Assembly (NCBI RefSeq): GCF_900104695.1
Contig: NZ_FNSW01000001.1
Span: 1,550,001-1,614,000, forward strand
Length of the DNA stretch: 64,000 bases
Reading direction: 5' to 3'
Source of the DNA: Paenibacillus sp. GP183
GTDB taxonomy: Bacteria > Bacillota > Bacilli > Paenibacillales > NBRC-103111
The notes beneath the pieces were generated by a model. That model worked only from the letters and a program-made list of their open reading frames with translations. It was not told the origin of the DNA and ran no database searches. The translations under genes were made by a program, and so were the position numbers. Every line of letters starts with the position of its first letter. Positions within the stretch are counted from its first letter, which is position 1. Of this stretch, positions 46,653 to 55,979 are shown piece after piece.

Positions 46653-47486
46653 CTACACCCATCCCAATCGTTTGGGCAGCTCCCCGGCCCAGAGTTTTTC
46701 TCCCAACTGAGCTGCAATGTCATCGGCTGAATCCCCGCTAATCTTATGTGATTTAACAGCCTTCACCTCCGGCACCCACGTTTTTGCAACGATGGTTGGA
46801 GAGCCTTTCAGTCCAATTTTGGCACGCTCGAGGTTAGGAAAGTCCGCTGTCGTCCATACAATCGGCTTGTATCTCGCCGCACGAATCATTCCAGGCATCG
46901 AAGCCCGGCGAACTTTATTCAATTCCTTCAAAGCCGTAATCAAGAGCGGCATACTTGTTTCAACGACTTCGATGCCGTCCTCAAGCAGGCGATGGACCTT
47001 AACTTTGCGCCGTTCTTCATCGACCTCTACTACTTTGCTGACATACGTCAATTGCTCCAGATCAAGTCTGCACGCTACACCCGGACCCACCTGGCCTGTA
47101 TCCCCATCCAACGTCTGCTTCCCGCAAAAAACCATATCTACAGCACCAAAGGTCTCAGCTATTTTTTCAATCGTACTCGCTACCACATAAGAGGTTGCCA
47201 AAGTATCAGCTCCGGCGAAGCCTCTGTCCGTCACCAGCACGGCTTGATCCGCACCCAGTGAGATACATTCCTTTAAGCTTTTTTCCGCGGGAGGCGGTCC
47301 CATGGTTACGACAGTTACCTGTGCTCCATGCTGATCCTTGATCCGCAATGCTTCTTCCAAGCCATGCAAATCATAAAAATTCACAATACTGGGAACCCCT
47401 TGACGAATCAGTGTGTTGTTTTTCGGATCGATACGTATTTCCCTGCTGTCCGGCACTTGCTTGATACATACCACGATATGCAGCAT
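46653..47486 (-). CDS. fixA: FixA-type electron transfer flavoprotein beta subunit
   Basis: A 277-residue ETF beta subunit. It starts with the characteristic IVVCIKQVPDSREIRIDPKNNTLIRQG, in part, and contains GADTLATSYVVASTIEK and CGKQTLDGDTGQVGPGVA with the nucleotide-binding residues. First gene of a fixA-fixB-fixC-fixX operon. TTGGAGG lies upstream of the start. The order and the presence of FixC and FixX distinguish it from an ordinary fatty-acid-oxidation ETF. Confidence 0.95.
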   Translation of the reverse strand: MLHIVVCIKQVPDSREIRIDPKNNTLIRQGVPSIVNFYDLHGLEEALRIKDQHGAQVTVVTMGPPPAEKSLKECISLGADQAVLVTDRGFAGADTLATSYVVASTIEKIAETFGAVDMVFCGKQTLDGDTGQVGPGVACRLDLEQLTYVSKVVEVDEERRKVKVHRLLEDGIEVVETSMPLLITALKELNKVRRASMPGMIRAARYKPIVWTTADFPNLERAKIGLKGSPTIVAKTWVPEVKAVKSHKISGDSADDIAAQLGEKLWAGELPKRLGWV

Positions 47487-48062
47487 CTGCTTCCTCCAAT
47501 CTTTGTGAAAAAAGTCACTTAGTCAAACGAGACGAAATCGCTTACATTTTCTTTGAAAACATATTCATTCTTCTACAAGATATGCAAAATCGTAATTAAG
47601 AATGACACCCGATAAAAGATTTGGACAATTCCCCCATTAATTGTTCCAATATTCTATTTATTCTGTATTTTGTGATAAACTCCTGCATTTTAAACGATAA
47701 AAATGAAGCGTTTTCAAATATTTTTTCTTAAATCGTCTATTCTTATAGTATTTCCGAAATAAACTTTAACAGACAGGGTGAAAACACAATTCACTAGGAT
47801 ATAACCTTTGCACGAGAAAGTAGGTCCTGTCATGCACCCTTATCCATTTTACAAGGCAGCTTCTTCTAAACATTCGAATTCTTACTCAAAATGTTTCGTC
47901 AATAAATCTGCTCCATTTCTTAAATAATTCAATAAATCCCCAAAATACCCCTTCTTTCTTTCTCGCTTTTTTAACCATATCATAAAATTCAACAAAAAGA
48001 GACAGTACCCTATTGGGGTAACTGTCCCGATGCTTATTCATTTGATCGAGGTTGCTTCCAGT
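47487..48062. other. AT-rich promoter region of the fix operon
   Basis: About 575 AT-rich bases between the mreB-like gene's terminator and fixA. No ORF with a credible ribosome site. The fixA promoter must be here, but I see no clear -35/-10 pair. A sequence near 47703-47716 resembles a catabolite-response element imperfectly. Confidence 0.5.
47994..48028 (-). terminator. Terminator after the mreB-like gene
   Basis: On the minus strand GGGACAGTTACCCC/GGGTACTGTC followed by TCTTTTTG. Confidence 0.75.
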
Positions 48063-49037
48063 TTACAGCATTTTTCCTGCACCTAAAGCAATACATTCCA
48101 TGGGTCTCTCGGCCATAAAAACAGGAATTTGGGTTTCTCTCTCCAGTCGTCGGTCCAATCCCTGAAGTAAAGAACCGCCGCCGCACAGCATGACGCCTCT
48201 CTCCACAATATCGCCAACCAGCTCAGGCGGACATTTTTCCAGGCATCTTCGTATCGAGTCAACAATTGTATAGATAAAGTCATTTAACAAATTGTGAATT
48301 TCCAAAGCATGAATCGTGACGATTTTAGGCAGGCCATAGACGAAATCCCGGCCTTTGATGTCCATCTGCTCATCTTCTTCCGGCTTCATGGCCGAACCGA
48401 TCGTTTGTTTAATCAACTCCGCAGTGGCATAACCGATATCGAGTGAATGTGTGCTTTTCATATAATCGATAATTTCTGTATCCAAGGATAGACCGGCTCT
48501 TTGAACGGTATTGCCTGCAACCAGGCCTCCCATGGAAAGAATGGCCACCTGCGTAGTTCCGCCGCCGATATCCACAACCATACTGCCGACAGGCTCGTCC
48601 ACCGGAAGTCCGGCACCAAATGCCGCGGCAAGCGGTTCCTCAATCGTAGTCACCTTGGCCGCTTTAATCTGTCCCGCGATTTGCTCGATGGCTCTTCTTT
48701 TTACACTCGTTATATCATAAGGAACCGATATCACAACATGGGGATGCTGAAAGAACCGCTTTCCAACAATTTTCTTCAGAAAGTGCTCCAGCATGGCAGC
48801 TGTCAGGAAAAAATCGGCAATCACCCCATCTTGAATCGGATGAATAACTTCAATTTTATCTGAGGTTCTTCCTATCATTATCTTGGCTCTTTCGCCGATT
48901 GCCAAAATTTCCTTGGTTTCTGTATGGATAGCAATGACAGATGGCTCATTCAGTACAATACCTTTCCCTTTTTGATAAATCAATATATGAGTTGTGCCCA
49001 GATCAATACCAAATTCTCCTTTTTTCAAACCTATCAT
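48063..49037 (-). CDS. MreB-family actin-like cell-shape protein
   Basis: A 324-residue bacterial actin. It has the phosphate loops GIDLGTTHILIYQKGKG and MVVDIGGGTTQVAIL and the adenosine motif GVMLCGGGSLLQGLD. Its ends (LKKGEFGIDLGTTH) fit MreBH/Mbl-like paralogues more than the MreB of the mreBCD operon, since no mreC or mreD is here. ATG 49037 is chosen for AGAGGTGG. Divergent from the RHH/PIN pair. Confidence 0.92.
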   Translation of the reverse strand: MIGLKKGEFGIDLGTTHILIYQKGKGIVLNEPSVIAIHTETKEILAIGERAKIMIGRTSDKIEVIHPIQDGVIADFFLTAAMLEHFLKKIVGKRFFQHPHVVISVPYDITSVKRRAIEQIAGQIKAAKVTTIEEPLAAAFGAGLPVDEPVGSMVVDIGGGTTQVAILSMGGLVAGNTVQRAGLSLDTEIIDYMKSTHSLDIGYATAELIKQTIGSAMKPEEDEQMDIKGRDFVYGLPKIVTIHALEIHNLLNDFIYTIVDSIRRCLEKCPPELVGDIVERGVMLCGGGSLLQGLDRRLERETQIPVFMAERPMECIALGAGKML

Positions 49038-49192
49038 ATTAGCATCCACCTCTTCTTTTAAACATACTCTTTATATTATTCTGATGGGATTGTATTTTTT
49101 AGTGGGTCGCGAGTAAATTGTTGAGGTACCCCCATAAATCCGGAGGCAGCTGCGAATAGATTATGAAATCATGTGAAGGTGGTGACTCCCCC

Positions 49193-49489
49193 GTGGCAGA
49201 ATACAAAAAGTTTATTCAAAGTCAGTTAGATAAAGTCAAATCTACTGCTAATGATTTAATTTCCTCTAAACATGAACAAGCAGCAGCAACGATCGAATTA
49301 GAACCGAATGCTTATGAAGCGTTACATCAAATTGCGGAAAGACAGCAAACATCCGTCCAATCGCTGGCGAACCATATTATTGATCAGCATCTTTCCAGCC
49401 TGTCCGCTCTAAGTGGACAAATTCCCGTAGAAAAGAAAGAAGAGAATCCGATGCTGTATCTGGACGCAATGTGCAAAATACAAGGTTAA
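49193..49489 (+). CDS. Ribbon-helix-helix-like protein, possible antitoxin-type partner
   Basis: A 98-residue protein whose middle (IELEPNAYEALHQIAERQQTSVQSLANHIIDQHL, given in part) fits a ribbon-helix-helix DNA-binding domain (beta strand, helix, turn, helix). The N-terminal 40 residues are helical and charged. GTG 49193 is chosen because AAGGTGGTGA precedes it. It ends 17 bases before the PIN-like gene, the order of VapB-VapC modules, although it is long for an antitoxin. Confidence 0.7.
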   Translation: MAEYKKFIQSQLDKVKSTANDLISSKHEQAAATIELEPNAYEALHQIAERQQTSVQSLANHIIDQHLSSLSALSGQIPVEKKEENPMLYLDAMCKIQG

Positions 49490-49506
49490 GGAGCGTTATT
49501 GCCAAT

Positions 49507-49977
49507 ATGGAAAATCATCAAGCATGGGAAGCGCATCAAGACTCGATATTTGTAGATGAAACCGCCTTAATGGCATTTATGAATCCTGATCATCCTCATT
49601 ATTTCAAAGCACGTTCTTTGTTCCTTGATTTGCATGACTTGGAACGCAATTTTATTACTACGAATTCAATCATATTTGATATTCATCAGTGGCTTCGTAA
49701 CGAATATGGCTACACACAGGCGGAGTTTTTCCTGAATGTGATGGATAAATCCGTAAGCGCGGGTAAGCTCTTGGTCATCTCAGGCGAGTCGGAATTTGAG
49801 TCCGAATCCAGACGCTTGCTGATGGACCGACCGGAGCTGAGATTTTCGCTTAGTGAAGCTTTGACGGCAGTCGTGATGGCGTCCTATCAAATCAAGCGAA
49901 TTTTTACGTTTAATACGAACTTCATTATGCTGGTCAATTTGAATAAAGAGATTAAGGTCATTCCTTCTTCTTGGTGA
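49507..49977 (+). CDS. PIN-domain-like protein with altered acidic residues
   Basis: A 156-residue protein with VapC/PIN layout: strand-end VDETALMAFMNPDHPHY (first Asp kept), the helix position normally Glu read as IIFDIHQWL (Asp), the third acid as LSEAL (Glu instead of Asp), and the usual TFDxHF read as TFNTNF (Asp to Asn). So the nuclease site looks altered or dead. The start at 49507 is 13 bases from AAGGAG, a long spacing. It is paired with the RHH-like gene upstream. Confidence 0.75.
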   Translation: MENHQAWEAHQDSIFVDETALMAFMNPDHPHYFKARSLFLDLHDLERNFITTNSIIFDIHQWLRNEYGYTQAEFFLNVMDKSVSAGKLLVISGESEFESESRRLLMDRPELRFSLSEALTAVVMASYQIKRIFTFNTNFIMLVNLNKEIKVIPSSW

Positions 49978-49983
49978 AAAAGC

Positions 49984-50018
49984 AAAAAAGGCGCGTCCCA
50001 CAGGATGCGTCTTTTTAT
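49984..50018 (+). terminator. Terminator after the PIN-like gene
   Basis: GGCGCGTCC-CACA-GGATGCGTC followed by TTTTT; an A run on the other side lets it serve the minus-strand membrane-protein gene too. Confidence 0.8.
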
Positions 50019-50047
50019 TGGGTCTCGACATTACCGAAAATAGCTTA

Positions 50048-50437
50048 TCATGCCGGCCGGCCATTGCCGCGTCCACCCGCTTCATGCTTCAGCAGCCAAT
50101 AGCCCAGAATCACATAAATCAGTGCCTCAACAAGCTGATACGGCGTCATATACTTAAAAGGAAACAGGACGATGACCGCATAGGCCCACATGGCAAAAGA
50201 GACAAACTTTCTGCTCGAGGTAGCGAGGGTCAATAGGATACCCAAAAAGTATCCATAATGCCCTGCCGTGTATACGAGCGGCTGGTATCCGCCAACGAAA
50301 TTGATCAGATCGGACACAAATAACAATACGACTCCGCCAAAGAGGAATATTAGATGAAAGGGCAGGATAGCTTTAACCCAGGAGATGGAAGTTAACCAGT
50401 TTGTATACTCGCGAAGTACATTGTTGAATGAGCTCAT
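50048..50437 (-). CDS. Small four-helix membrane protein, hypothetical
   Basis: A 129-residue integral membrane protein with four hydrophobic segments (about 18-40, 47-68, 70-90, 95-115), a basic and glycine-rich tail (KHEAGGRGNGRPA), and no recognised domain. ATG 50437 is preferred, with AGAGGTG upstream, over a GTG five codons earlier. It follows the zinc-ribbon gene by 21 bases, so they may be cotranscribed. Confidence 0.7.
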   Translation of the reverse strand: MSSFNNVLREYTNWLTSISWVKAILPFHLIFLFGGVVLLFVSDLINFVGGYQPLVYTAGHYGYFLGILLTLATSSRKFVSFAMWAYAVIVLFPFKYMTPYQLVEALIYVILGYWLLKHEAGGRGNGRPA

Positions 50438-50458
50438 GATCGTACAATTCACCTCTCG

Positions 50459-50818
50459 TCAGACATAGTTTTGAAGGTTGGCCCCGCACTTCGGACAGTA
50501 TTTCACATCGCTCGAAACGACACTGCCGCAGGAGCAGACTTTTTCTTTTTTGATCGCATTGAGCCTCAGCTCAAGAGAGGCAATTTCCTTCAGCAATCTG
50601 CTCACTTCCGAGCAAAGCTTCAGGATAGGCGCTTCTGCCGCTTCCCTGCGATTCGCACGATGCGCATCATATACGTTTTGACCAATCTTTTTGTATCTCT
50701 CTTCTATTTCCTTCTTTTTGCTCGAAATCTGCGAATTGATCTTAGTGATATCCACCGCTTCTTGGGCCAGGATCGTTCCTTTTTTGGCGGCTTCTTTGAT
50801 TTTATCAAATAACCTCAT
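50459..50818 (-). CDS. Zinc-ribbon coiled-coil protein
   Basis: A 119-residue protein. The first 85 residues are a long charged coiled coil (KINSQISSKKKEIEERYKKIG), and the last 30 hold a zinc ribbon (CSCGSVVSSDVKYCPKCG). Such proteins are common in Firmicutes and are of unknown function. It forms a probable two-gene unit with the membrane protein that follows. Confidence 0.82.
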   Translation of the reverse strand: MRLFDKIKEAAKKGTILAQEAVDITKINSQISSKKKEIEERYKKIGQNVYDAHRANRREAAEAPILKLCSEVSRLLKEIASLELRLNAIKKEKVCSCGSVVSSDVKYCPKCGANLQNYV

Positions 50819-51023
50819 AGGATTTCACTCTCCATATGGAAATTTCGGTTTACCACGGGCAGCGGCAATCCGATTTTCACATATATATATATGAAATCAT
50901 TTGATTATTATTCCTTGGTCGTTACTAACCGGAATCATCATGACCGTATCACTTGAAAACGGGATGCTTCTCGTAACTTATTATAATTCAATCCAAGACT
51001 CAAACCTAATTATTTTTGCCATG

Positions 51024-51056
51024 AAAAAAGAGCCGCGTATGCACGCAGCCCCTTTC
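51024..51056 (-). terminator. Terminator of the aldo/keto reductase pair
   Basis: On the minus strand GGGGCTGCGT-GCAT-ACGCGGCTC followed by TTTTTTC. Confidence 0.8.
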
Positions 51057-51065
51057 CAATCCATA

Positions 51066-51962
51066 TTATCCTTTTCCTACCCAATCTGCAGCCGCTGTTT
51101 CCTTCCAACGTGAGCGTATGGCGTCGAACTGTTCTTTTGGCAAAGGACCCTGATCCGTCAGCTTGGCGTTTTCCAACCAACGGCTTGGGTTTGCGGTTCC
51201 AACAATGGCTGTATGTACGCCAGGGATGGAAAGAGTAAAACGAAGAGCGATACCTACCGAATTCTTCAAATCTCCTTCCAGAAAATCATACCTCAATTCT
51301 TGCAGCCGATCCCAATACACATGATGATAGGCGGACTCGGGCTTTTGACCCGTTCTCCAGGCAGCATTGGCAATGGGCCGTTTGATAACTACGCCCATTC
51401 CTCTTCTCGCCGCTTCCGGAATGGTCAATTCAATGGCTTCTTGATCCGCGATGCTGACTGAAGTCTCCAGCGAATCGAATGCTCCGGATTGCACGGCATA
51501 CAAGGCCGCTTTATGATCACCGCTATAGCCAATGAAACGCGTCTTACCTTGCTCTTTTGCGCGCTGCAAAACTTCGATGACTTCTCCTTTGCGAAGCAAT
51601 TCTTCAGAACAGCTATGCAGATGAATGACATCCACATAATCGGTTTGCAGCCTTTTCAAGCTGCGGTCTATGCTCATCTCCAGCAGCTTGGGATCCCAGT
51701 CGGGAAGTTCATAACCGGACGAATGTCCGCATTTGGTGAATAAATAATAATCATCGCGTCGTTTGGATACGGTTTTGCCGATTAATTCTTCGCTGATTTT
51801 ATAGCACTCTGCCGTATCGATGACATTTAATCCAGCATCCAGCGCGCTTCCAAGCAGCTTGTCCACGGTTTCTACAGTTGCATCTTGAAAGCCGATTTCT
51901 GATCCGCCAAATCCAAGCACGCTGACATTCATTCCTGTATTTCCATATTTTCGTTTTTCCAA
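51066..51962 (-). CDS. Aldo/keto reductase (first of a tandem pair)
   Basis: A 298-residue NADPH-dependent reductase with TIM-barrel fold. The catalytic Asp-Tyr-Lys-His residues appear in VIDTAECYKISEELIG, LFTKCGHSSG and VIHLHSCSEE. It uses a TTG start preceded by AGGGAG at ten bases. It lies 15 bases downstream of a second, more distant aldo/keto reductase gene. The substrate is unknown. Confidence 0.9.
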   Translation of the reverse strand: MEKRKYGNTGMNVSVLGFGGSEIGFQDATVETVDKLLGSALDAGLNVIDTAECYKISEELIGKTVSKRRDDYYLFTKCGHSSGYELPDWDPKLLEMSIDRSLKRLQTDYVDVIHLHSCSEELLRKGEVIEVLQRAKEQGKTRFIGYSGDHKAALYAVQSGAFDSLETSVSIADQEAIELTIPEAARRGMGVVIKRPIANAAWRTGQKPESAYHHVYWDRLQELRYDFLEGDLKNSVGIALRFTLSIPGVHTAIVGTANPSRWLENAKLTDQGPLPKEQFDAIRSRWKETAAADWVGKG

Positions 51963-51977
51963 GATGTATTCACTCCC

Positions 51978-52916
51978 TTATTTAACGATCGAATCAATGC
52001 GCTCCAATACTTCTGGGGACAGTTCAATTCCCGAAGCTTTGGCGTTTTCTTCAACCTGTTCAGGACGGCTGGCTCCAATCAATGCACTGGACACATTCTG
52101 CTGGCGAAGAATCCATGCAAGTGCAAGCTGCCCAATGGATATATGTAAATCTCCAGCTATTTCCGATAGCTTGTTGACCTTCGCGATATTTTCTTCGGTG
52201 AGCCCTTTACGGAAATTATCAAGCTTCGCAGCCCGGCTTCCTTCCGGAATATCCGATACGGATTTGTATTTACCGGTCAACAACCCTTGAGCCAGCGGCG
52301 AAAAGACAACTTGCCCGATGCCAATTGTTTCTCCCAGCGGAATCACTTCTTTTTCAATATAACGGTTAAGCATATTATAGACAGGTTGATTCACGATAAT
52401 CCGGTCGAGTAAATATTTATCCGCCAAGGCATGAGCTTGAGCCATTTGGGTGGCCGTCCATTCACTCACTCCGATGTACAGCACCTTGCCTTGAGTCACC
52501 AGATCGTCCAAAGCACGGAGCGTTTCTTCCAACGGTGTCTGAGTGTCATAACGGTGGCAATAGTAGATATCTACATAGTCCGTTCCCAATCTCTTCAAGC
52601 TCGCATGCAGCTGCTCAAAAATATGCTTGCGCGACAGGCCTCTATCATTAGGACCGTCTCCCATCTGCCCGAAGACTTTGGTAGCCAGCACATAGGAGTC
52701 GCGATTATATTTCTTCAGCTCATCGCCTACTACCTTTTCTGCTGCGCCGCGCTCATACACATTGGCCGTATCAAAAAAATTAATGCCCAATTCAAAAGCT
52801 TTATGGATGGCATTAGCAGCATTTTCCCGCTCCACATAACCGCCGTAAGTTAACCAGCTGCCTAAACTAATCTCGCTGACTTTTAAACCTGAATGACCGA
52901 GTTTACGATATTTCAT
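51978..52916 (-). CDS. Aldo/keto reductase, potassium-channel beta-subunit-like
   Basis: A 312-residue reductase. The N-terminus MKYRKLGHSGLKVSEISLG, then FFDTANVYERGAAEKVVG, VLATKVFG and YYCHRYDTQTPLEET place it in the AKR6-like branch (YghZ, Kv-beta). ATG 52916 has GGAGGAG, so the longer ORF upstream is not used. It is the upstream gene of an aldo/keto reductase pair. Both probably detoxify small carbonyls. Confidence 0.92.
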   Translation of the reverse strand: MKYRKLGHSGLKVSEISLGSWLTYGGYVERENAANAIHKAFELGINFFDTANVYERGAAEKVVGDELKKYNRDSYVLATKVFGQMGDGPNDRGLSRKHIFEQLHASLKRLGTDYVDIYYCHRYDTQTPLEETLRALDDLVTQGKVLYIGVSEWTATQMAQAHALADKYLLDRIIVNQPVYNMLNRYIEKEVIPLGETIGIGQVVFSPLAQGLLTGKYKSVSDIPEGSRAAKLDNFRKGLTEENIAKVNKLSEIAGDLHISIGQLALAWILRQQNVSSALIGASRPEQVEENAKASGIELSPEVLERIDSIVK

Positions 52917-53008
52917 AGTTTCTCCTCCAATTGAATAATAGAATAGATTGCTAATTCGGATATCTTTTTTATTATAACGCACTGATTCTGTCATATACAA
53001 ATGTACAG

Positions 53009-53656
53009 TTAATTCAAATTCATACTTTTTAGTCCGATTATTGGATCAATGGCGTTGATCGGATACAGCTTACCTTTGAAAGCAAAGGAGGCGCCTCCCG
53101 TTTCTTCAGATATGACGAGCACAAGCGCATCTGTTTCTTCAGTCAAACCTATGGCGGCACGGTGCCGCGTCCCCAGTTTCTTTTCGCCAGCCAAGGCTTT
53201 GGATAAAGGCAGCACATTCCCTGCTGAGAAAATGAAATCAGATTTGATCAAAACGGCTCCGTCATGAAGCGGACTGCCAGTGTAAAAAATGGATTCCAGC
53301 AGCGAATGCGTAAGTGTTGCTCCAATAGGGATACCAGAGTGAAGAAATGTATCAACCGAATCATTTCTCTCAATAACCACCAAGGCTCCATGGCGGCGCT
53401 CCGACAAATGCCGGATACTGATGGACAGTTCCAGAAATCTATTCGTAAAAGTAGATAAATAGCATTGCAAGTAGAACGAAGCGGCAATGGATTCAACGTT
53501 CTGGATGGCATCGCTAATGAGCACAAATTCGCTCAACAAACAGTAATTTTCATTATCCAGGGTTGCCAAACTGCGCTCAATCTCCTTCGAAATTTGACGC
53601 AATTGCAGCTTCATCTGTTCCTTCAACGGGGAAACATCACAATCTTGTTGCTGCAC
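53009..53656 (-). CDS. cdaS: CdaS-like diadenylate cyclase
   Basis: A 215-residue DisA_N-domain enzyme producing c-di-AMP. The N-terminal helical segment (about 1-75) matches the autoinhibitory region of sporulation-specific CdaS. The catalytic domain has LHDGAVLI and GTRHRAAIGL, with VISEETGG nearby. GTG 53656 is preferred, with GAGGTGA upstream. There is no membrane helix, unlike CdaA, and no C-terminal DNA-binding domain, unlike DisA. In B. subtilis CdaS acts in the forespore. Confidence 0.9.
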   Translation of the reverse strand: MQQQDCDVSPLKEQMKLQLRQISKEIERSLATLDNENYCLLSEFVLISDAIQNVESIAASFYLQCYLSTFTNRFLELSISIRHLSERRHGALVVIERNDSVDTFLHSGIPIGATLTHSLLESIFYTGSPLHDGAVLIKSDFIFSAGNVLPLSKALAGEKKLGTRHRAAIGLTEETDALVLVISEETGGASFAFKGKLYPINAIDPIIGLKSMNLN

Positions 53657-53833
53657 TTGGCTCACCTCGAGGCTCAGAGTAAAACGGATTCCGCAACTAT
53701 TATGCACAATCATCCATTTAAATATTACATTACCTTGTCAATACCTTTACACAATCTTCCAAATAATCTAGATCTCCTTTTACAAATGTAAGATATCGTT
53801 GAGTAGCAGGTATTATAAATGGGGAGTGTACAT

Positions 53834-54762
53834 ATGAAAAAAATACTAAAGGTATTGGTTGGAATCAGCCTGGCAGGTACGATGCTTCTTGCCGGAGGAG
53901 CTTCTGTGGGAGCCGCCGAAAATGGCGACACAGCTTTGCGAGCAGCGGTTGAAAGCATGAACGGCACGCTTGGTTGGATGTCCGATACACAGCAAATTAC
54001 GGTTGACGTTGCCGGAAGTAAAGCCATGCTAAAGATCGGATCTGCTGACGCGACGATTATGGGACAAGCTGTAAAGCTCAACAAAGCACCTTACATTTCA
54101 GAAGGTTCAACGTTGATCTCGGCCGCCACTTTGAAGCAGCTGCAGGACGCGCTGAAAAACACGGATAAGCTGCTCTTCACGTTCTCCTCTGTTGGCGACA
54201 GTCGTATCGATAAGACGGTGACCGATGCTTCTGCGCAAGATAGCTTGACTACTCGTTCGATTATCAAGGCTCGCATTTCGTCATCATCAATACAGATCCT
54301 ACAGGAAATGATTCTCACTCCCCGACTGAATGGCTGGCTAAAGATCTTGCTTCTGCAAAACAGCGCGGAATGAAACACACTTTCGTCTTCGGACACAAGC
54401 TTGCCTATACCTACTATTTTGACGCAACCGCCAAAGTGAGCGGACTGGATGCGGATATGGAAGCTGCTAACGCATTTTGGAAAGTGATTCAAGACAACAA
54501 GGCTACTTATTTCAGCGGTCACGAGCACATCTTCAACGTCAGCCGTCCGAACAATGGCGCAGCCTACCAAATCGTTGTGGGTTCCGGCGGTTCCCCTTTC
54601 GAAGCGAAAAAGCCGACAAACAACCCCATTGACCGGAACTTCGCTTATGTGACTGTAAAAGCTTACGAGAGCGGCAAAGTGCATTTTGACGCTTACGGCT
54701 TTGATGAAAACTACGGCCCAACACAGAACTTCTTGAGTTGGGATCTAGATTCAGGTTTTTAA
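53834..54762 (+). pseudogene. Disrupted secreted metallophosphatase with stalk domain
   Basis: The 5' part encodes a signal peptide and a copper-amine-oxidase-type N-terminal stalk domain (about residues 30-110), then FTFSSVGDSR, the beginning of a calcineurin-like phosphatase domain. Near 54240-54255 the frame breaks. A different frame continues with DYSFDYQGSHFVIINTD, TFVFGHKLAYTYYF and FSGHEHIFNVSR to a stop at 54762. The GNHE-type centre of the phosphatase is missing, so an out-of-frame deletion removed it. A terminator and ribosome site remain, so the loss is fairly recent. Confidence 0.85.
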
Positions 54763-54780
54763 TCTTTTAACGTTAAATGA

Positions 54781-54819
54781 AAACAGCAATCCCGATTCAT
54801 TATTGGGATTGCTGTTTTT
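54781..54819 (+). terminator. Terminator after the broken metallophosphatase
   Basis: AAACAGCAATCCC ... GGGATTGCTGTTTTTG. Confidence 0.9.
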
Positions 54820-54950
54820 GTTATGATGGAGGTTAGCAGCATGCCTGCAATATTCCGTTAATCCTCACAAAAGTTGCACCAACCATACTAAACAAATCAA
54901 GCATTTACCGTCGAAGCGAACTCCGGTAGAGGTTCGCGTTACGAAAATCT

Positions 54951-55979
54951 CTAGCCGCCTATATGAGACATCTCGACTTTCTTTTTCTTCTTCAAATCAG
55001 GTGTATTGGAAAGCCTTTCTTCCGAATAGCGGTCATCTCTTTGACTCCAGGAAGAGGTAATCAATTCGCGAATTTCCTGATCGCTTGCGCCTTCACGCAG
55101 AGGCATCCTTAGATCGGTTCCGACTGAGGCAAACAAGCAGCTGTACAGCTGCCCCTCGGCGGATATCCTGGCTCTGGTGCAAGTGGAGCAAAACGCTTGA
55201 GTCACCGATGAGATAAGGCCAATCTCATTCTTCTCGCCTACATAGCGATAGCGCGAAGCTACTTCTCCATAGTGATTAGGTTCGATGGGTTCAAGCGGCA
55301 TTTCCTTATGAATTCGTTCGACAAGCTCTTTGCCGGGAAGGACTTGATCCAGCCTCCAGCCATTGGAATTGCCTACGTCCATATATTCAATAAAACGTAG
55401 AATGTGCCCCTGCTCGCGAAAATATCGGGCCATCGGAAGCACATCTTCATCGTTGGTTCCTTTTTGTACCACCATATTCACTTTCACTTGCAGCCCTTCG
55501 GCTGCAGCGGCTTCGATACCTTCCAACACATGAGAAACCTTGAACCCGCGGCCGTTCATTTTACCAAAGCGAATGTCGTCCAAGCTGTCGAGGCTCACCG
55601 TTACCCGGTTCAGTCCCGCATCCTTAAGAGCCTTCGCATGCTTCGCGAGCAAAGAACCGTTAGTGGTCATGGCAATATCCTTGACTCCCTCGATACCGCG
55701 AATCATCTGGAACAAAACAGGAAGTTCTCTCCGCATAAGCGGCTCTCCACCGGTGATTCGCACCTTCTCCACGCCCAGAGAAACAAAGATCCGGGAAACC
55801 CGCGTAAGCTCCTCGAAGGTAAGCAGTTTTTCCTTGGGAAGAAATGTATAATCAGCGCCAAATATTTCTTCGGGCATACAATACCGGCAGCGAAAATTAC
55901 ATTGATCGGTAACCGACACACGCAAATCATGGAGAGGACGCTGCAGCTTATCTACAATGGTTTGAACAGGTTCTCGCAT
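54951..55979 (-). CDS. moaA: GTP 3',8-cyclase (molybdenum cofactor biosynthesis)
   Basis: Radical-SAM enzyme for the first step of molybdopterin synthesis. The 342-residue protein has the N-terminal CNFRCRYC cluster motif (about residues 27-34), [13 protein letters not shown], and the C-terminal second-cluster cysteines in [19 protein letters not shown]. It ends with the essential Gly-Gly. No other moa gene is adjacent. Confidence 0.96.
   Translation of the reverse strand: MREPVQTIVDKLQRPLHDLRVSVTDQCNFRCRYCMPEEIFGADYTFLPKEKLLTFEELTRVSRIFVSLGVEKVRITGGEPLMRRELPVLFQMIRGIEGVKDIAMTTNGSLLAKHAKALKDAGLNRVTVSLDSLDDIRFGKMNGRGFKVSHVLEGIEAAAAEGLQVKVNMVVQKGTNDEDVLPMARYFREQGHILRFIEYMDVGNSNGWRLDQVLPGKELVERIHKEMPLEPIEPNHYGEVASRYRYVGEKNEIGLISSVTQAFCSTCTRARISAEGQLYSCLFASVGTDLRMPLREGASDQEIRELITSSWSQRDDRYSEERLSNTPDLKKKKKVEMSHIGG

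Noticed and set aside
47703-47716. Catabolite-response element upstream of fixA
   Set aside because: ATGAAGCGTTTTCA resembles the cre consensus, but one position of the left arm is missing, so it is too imperfect to call.
52917-53000. N-terminal extension of the second aldo/keto reductase
   Set aside because: The internal ATG at 52916 has a strong ribosome site and matches the usual family start.
54370-54762. Separate 130-residue gene
   Set aside because: It is the 3' half of the broken metallophosphatase; the same frame is coding-like upstream of its ATG.
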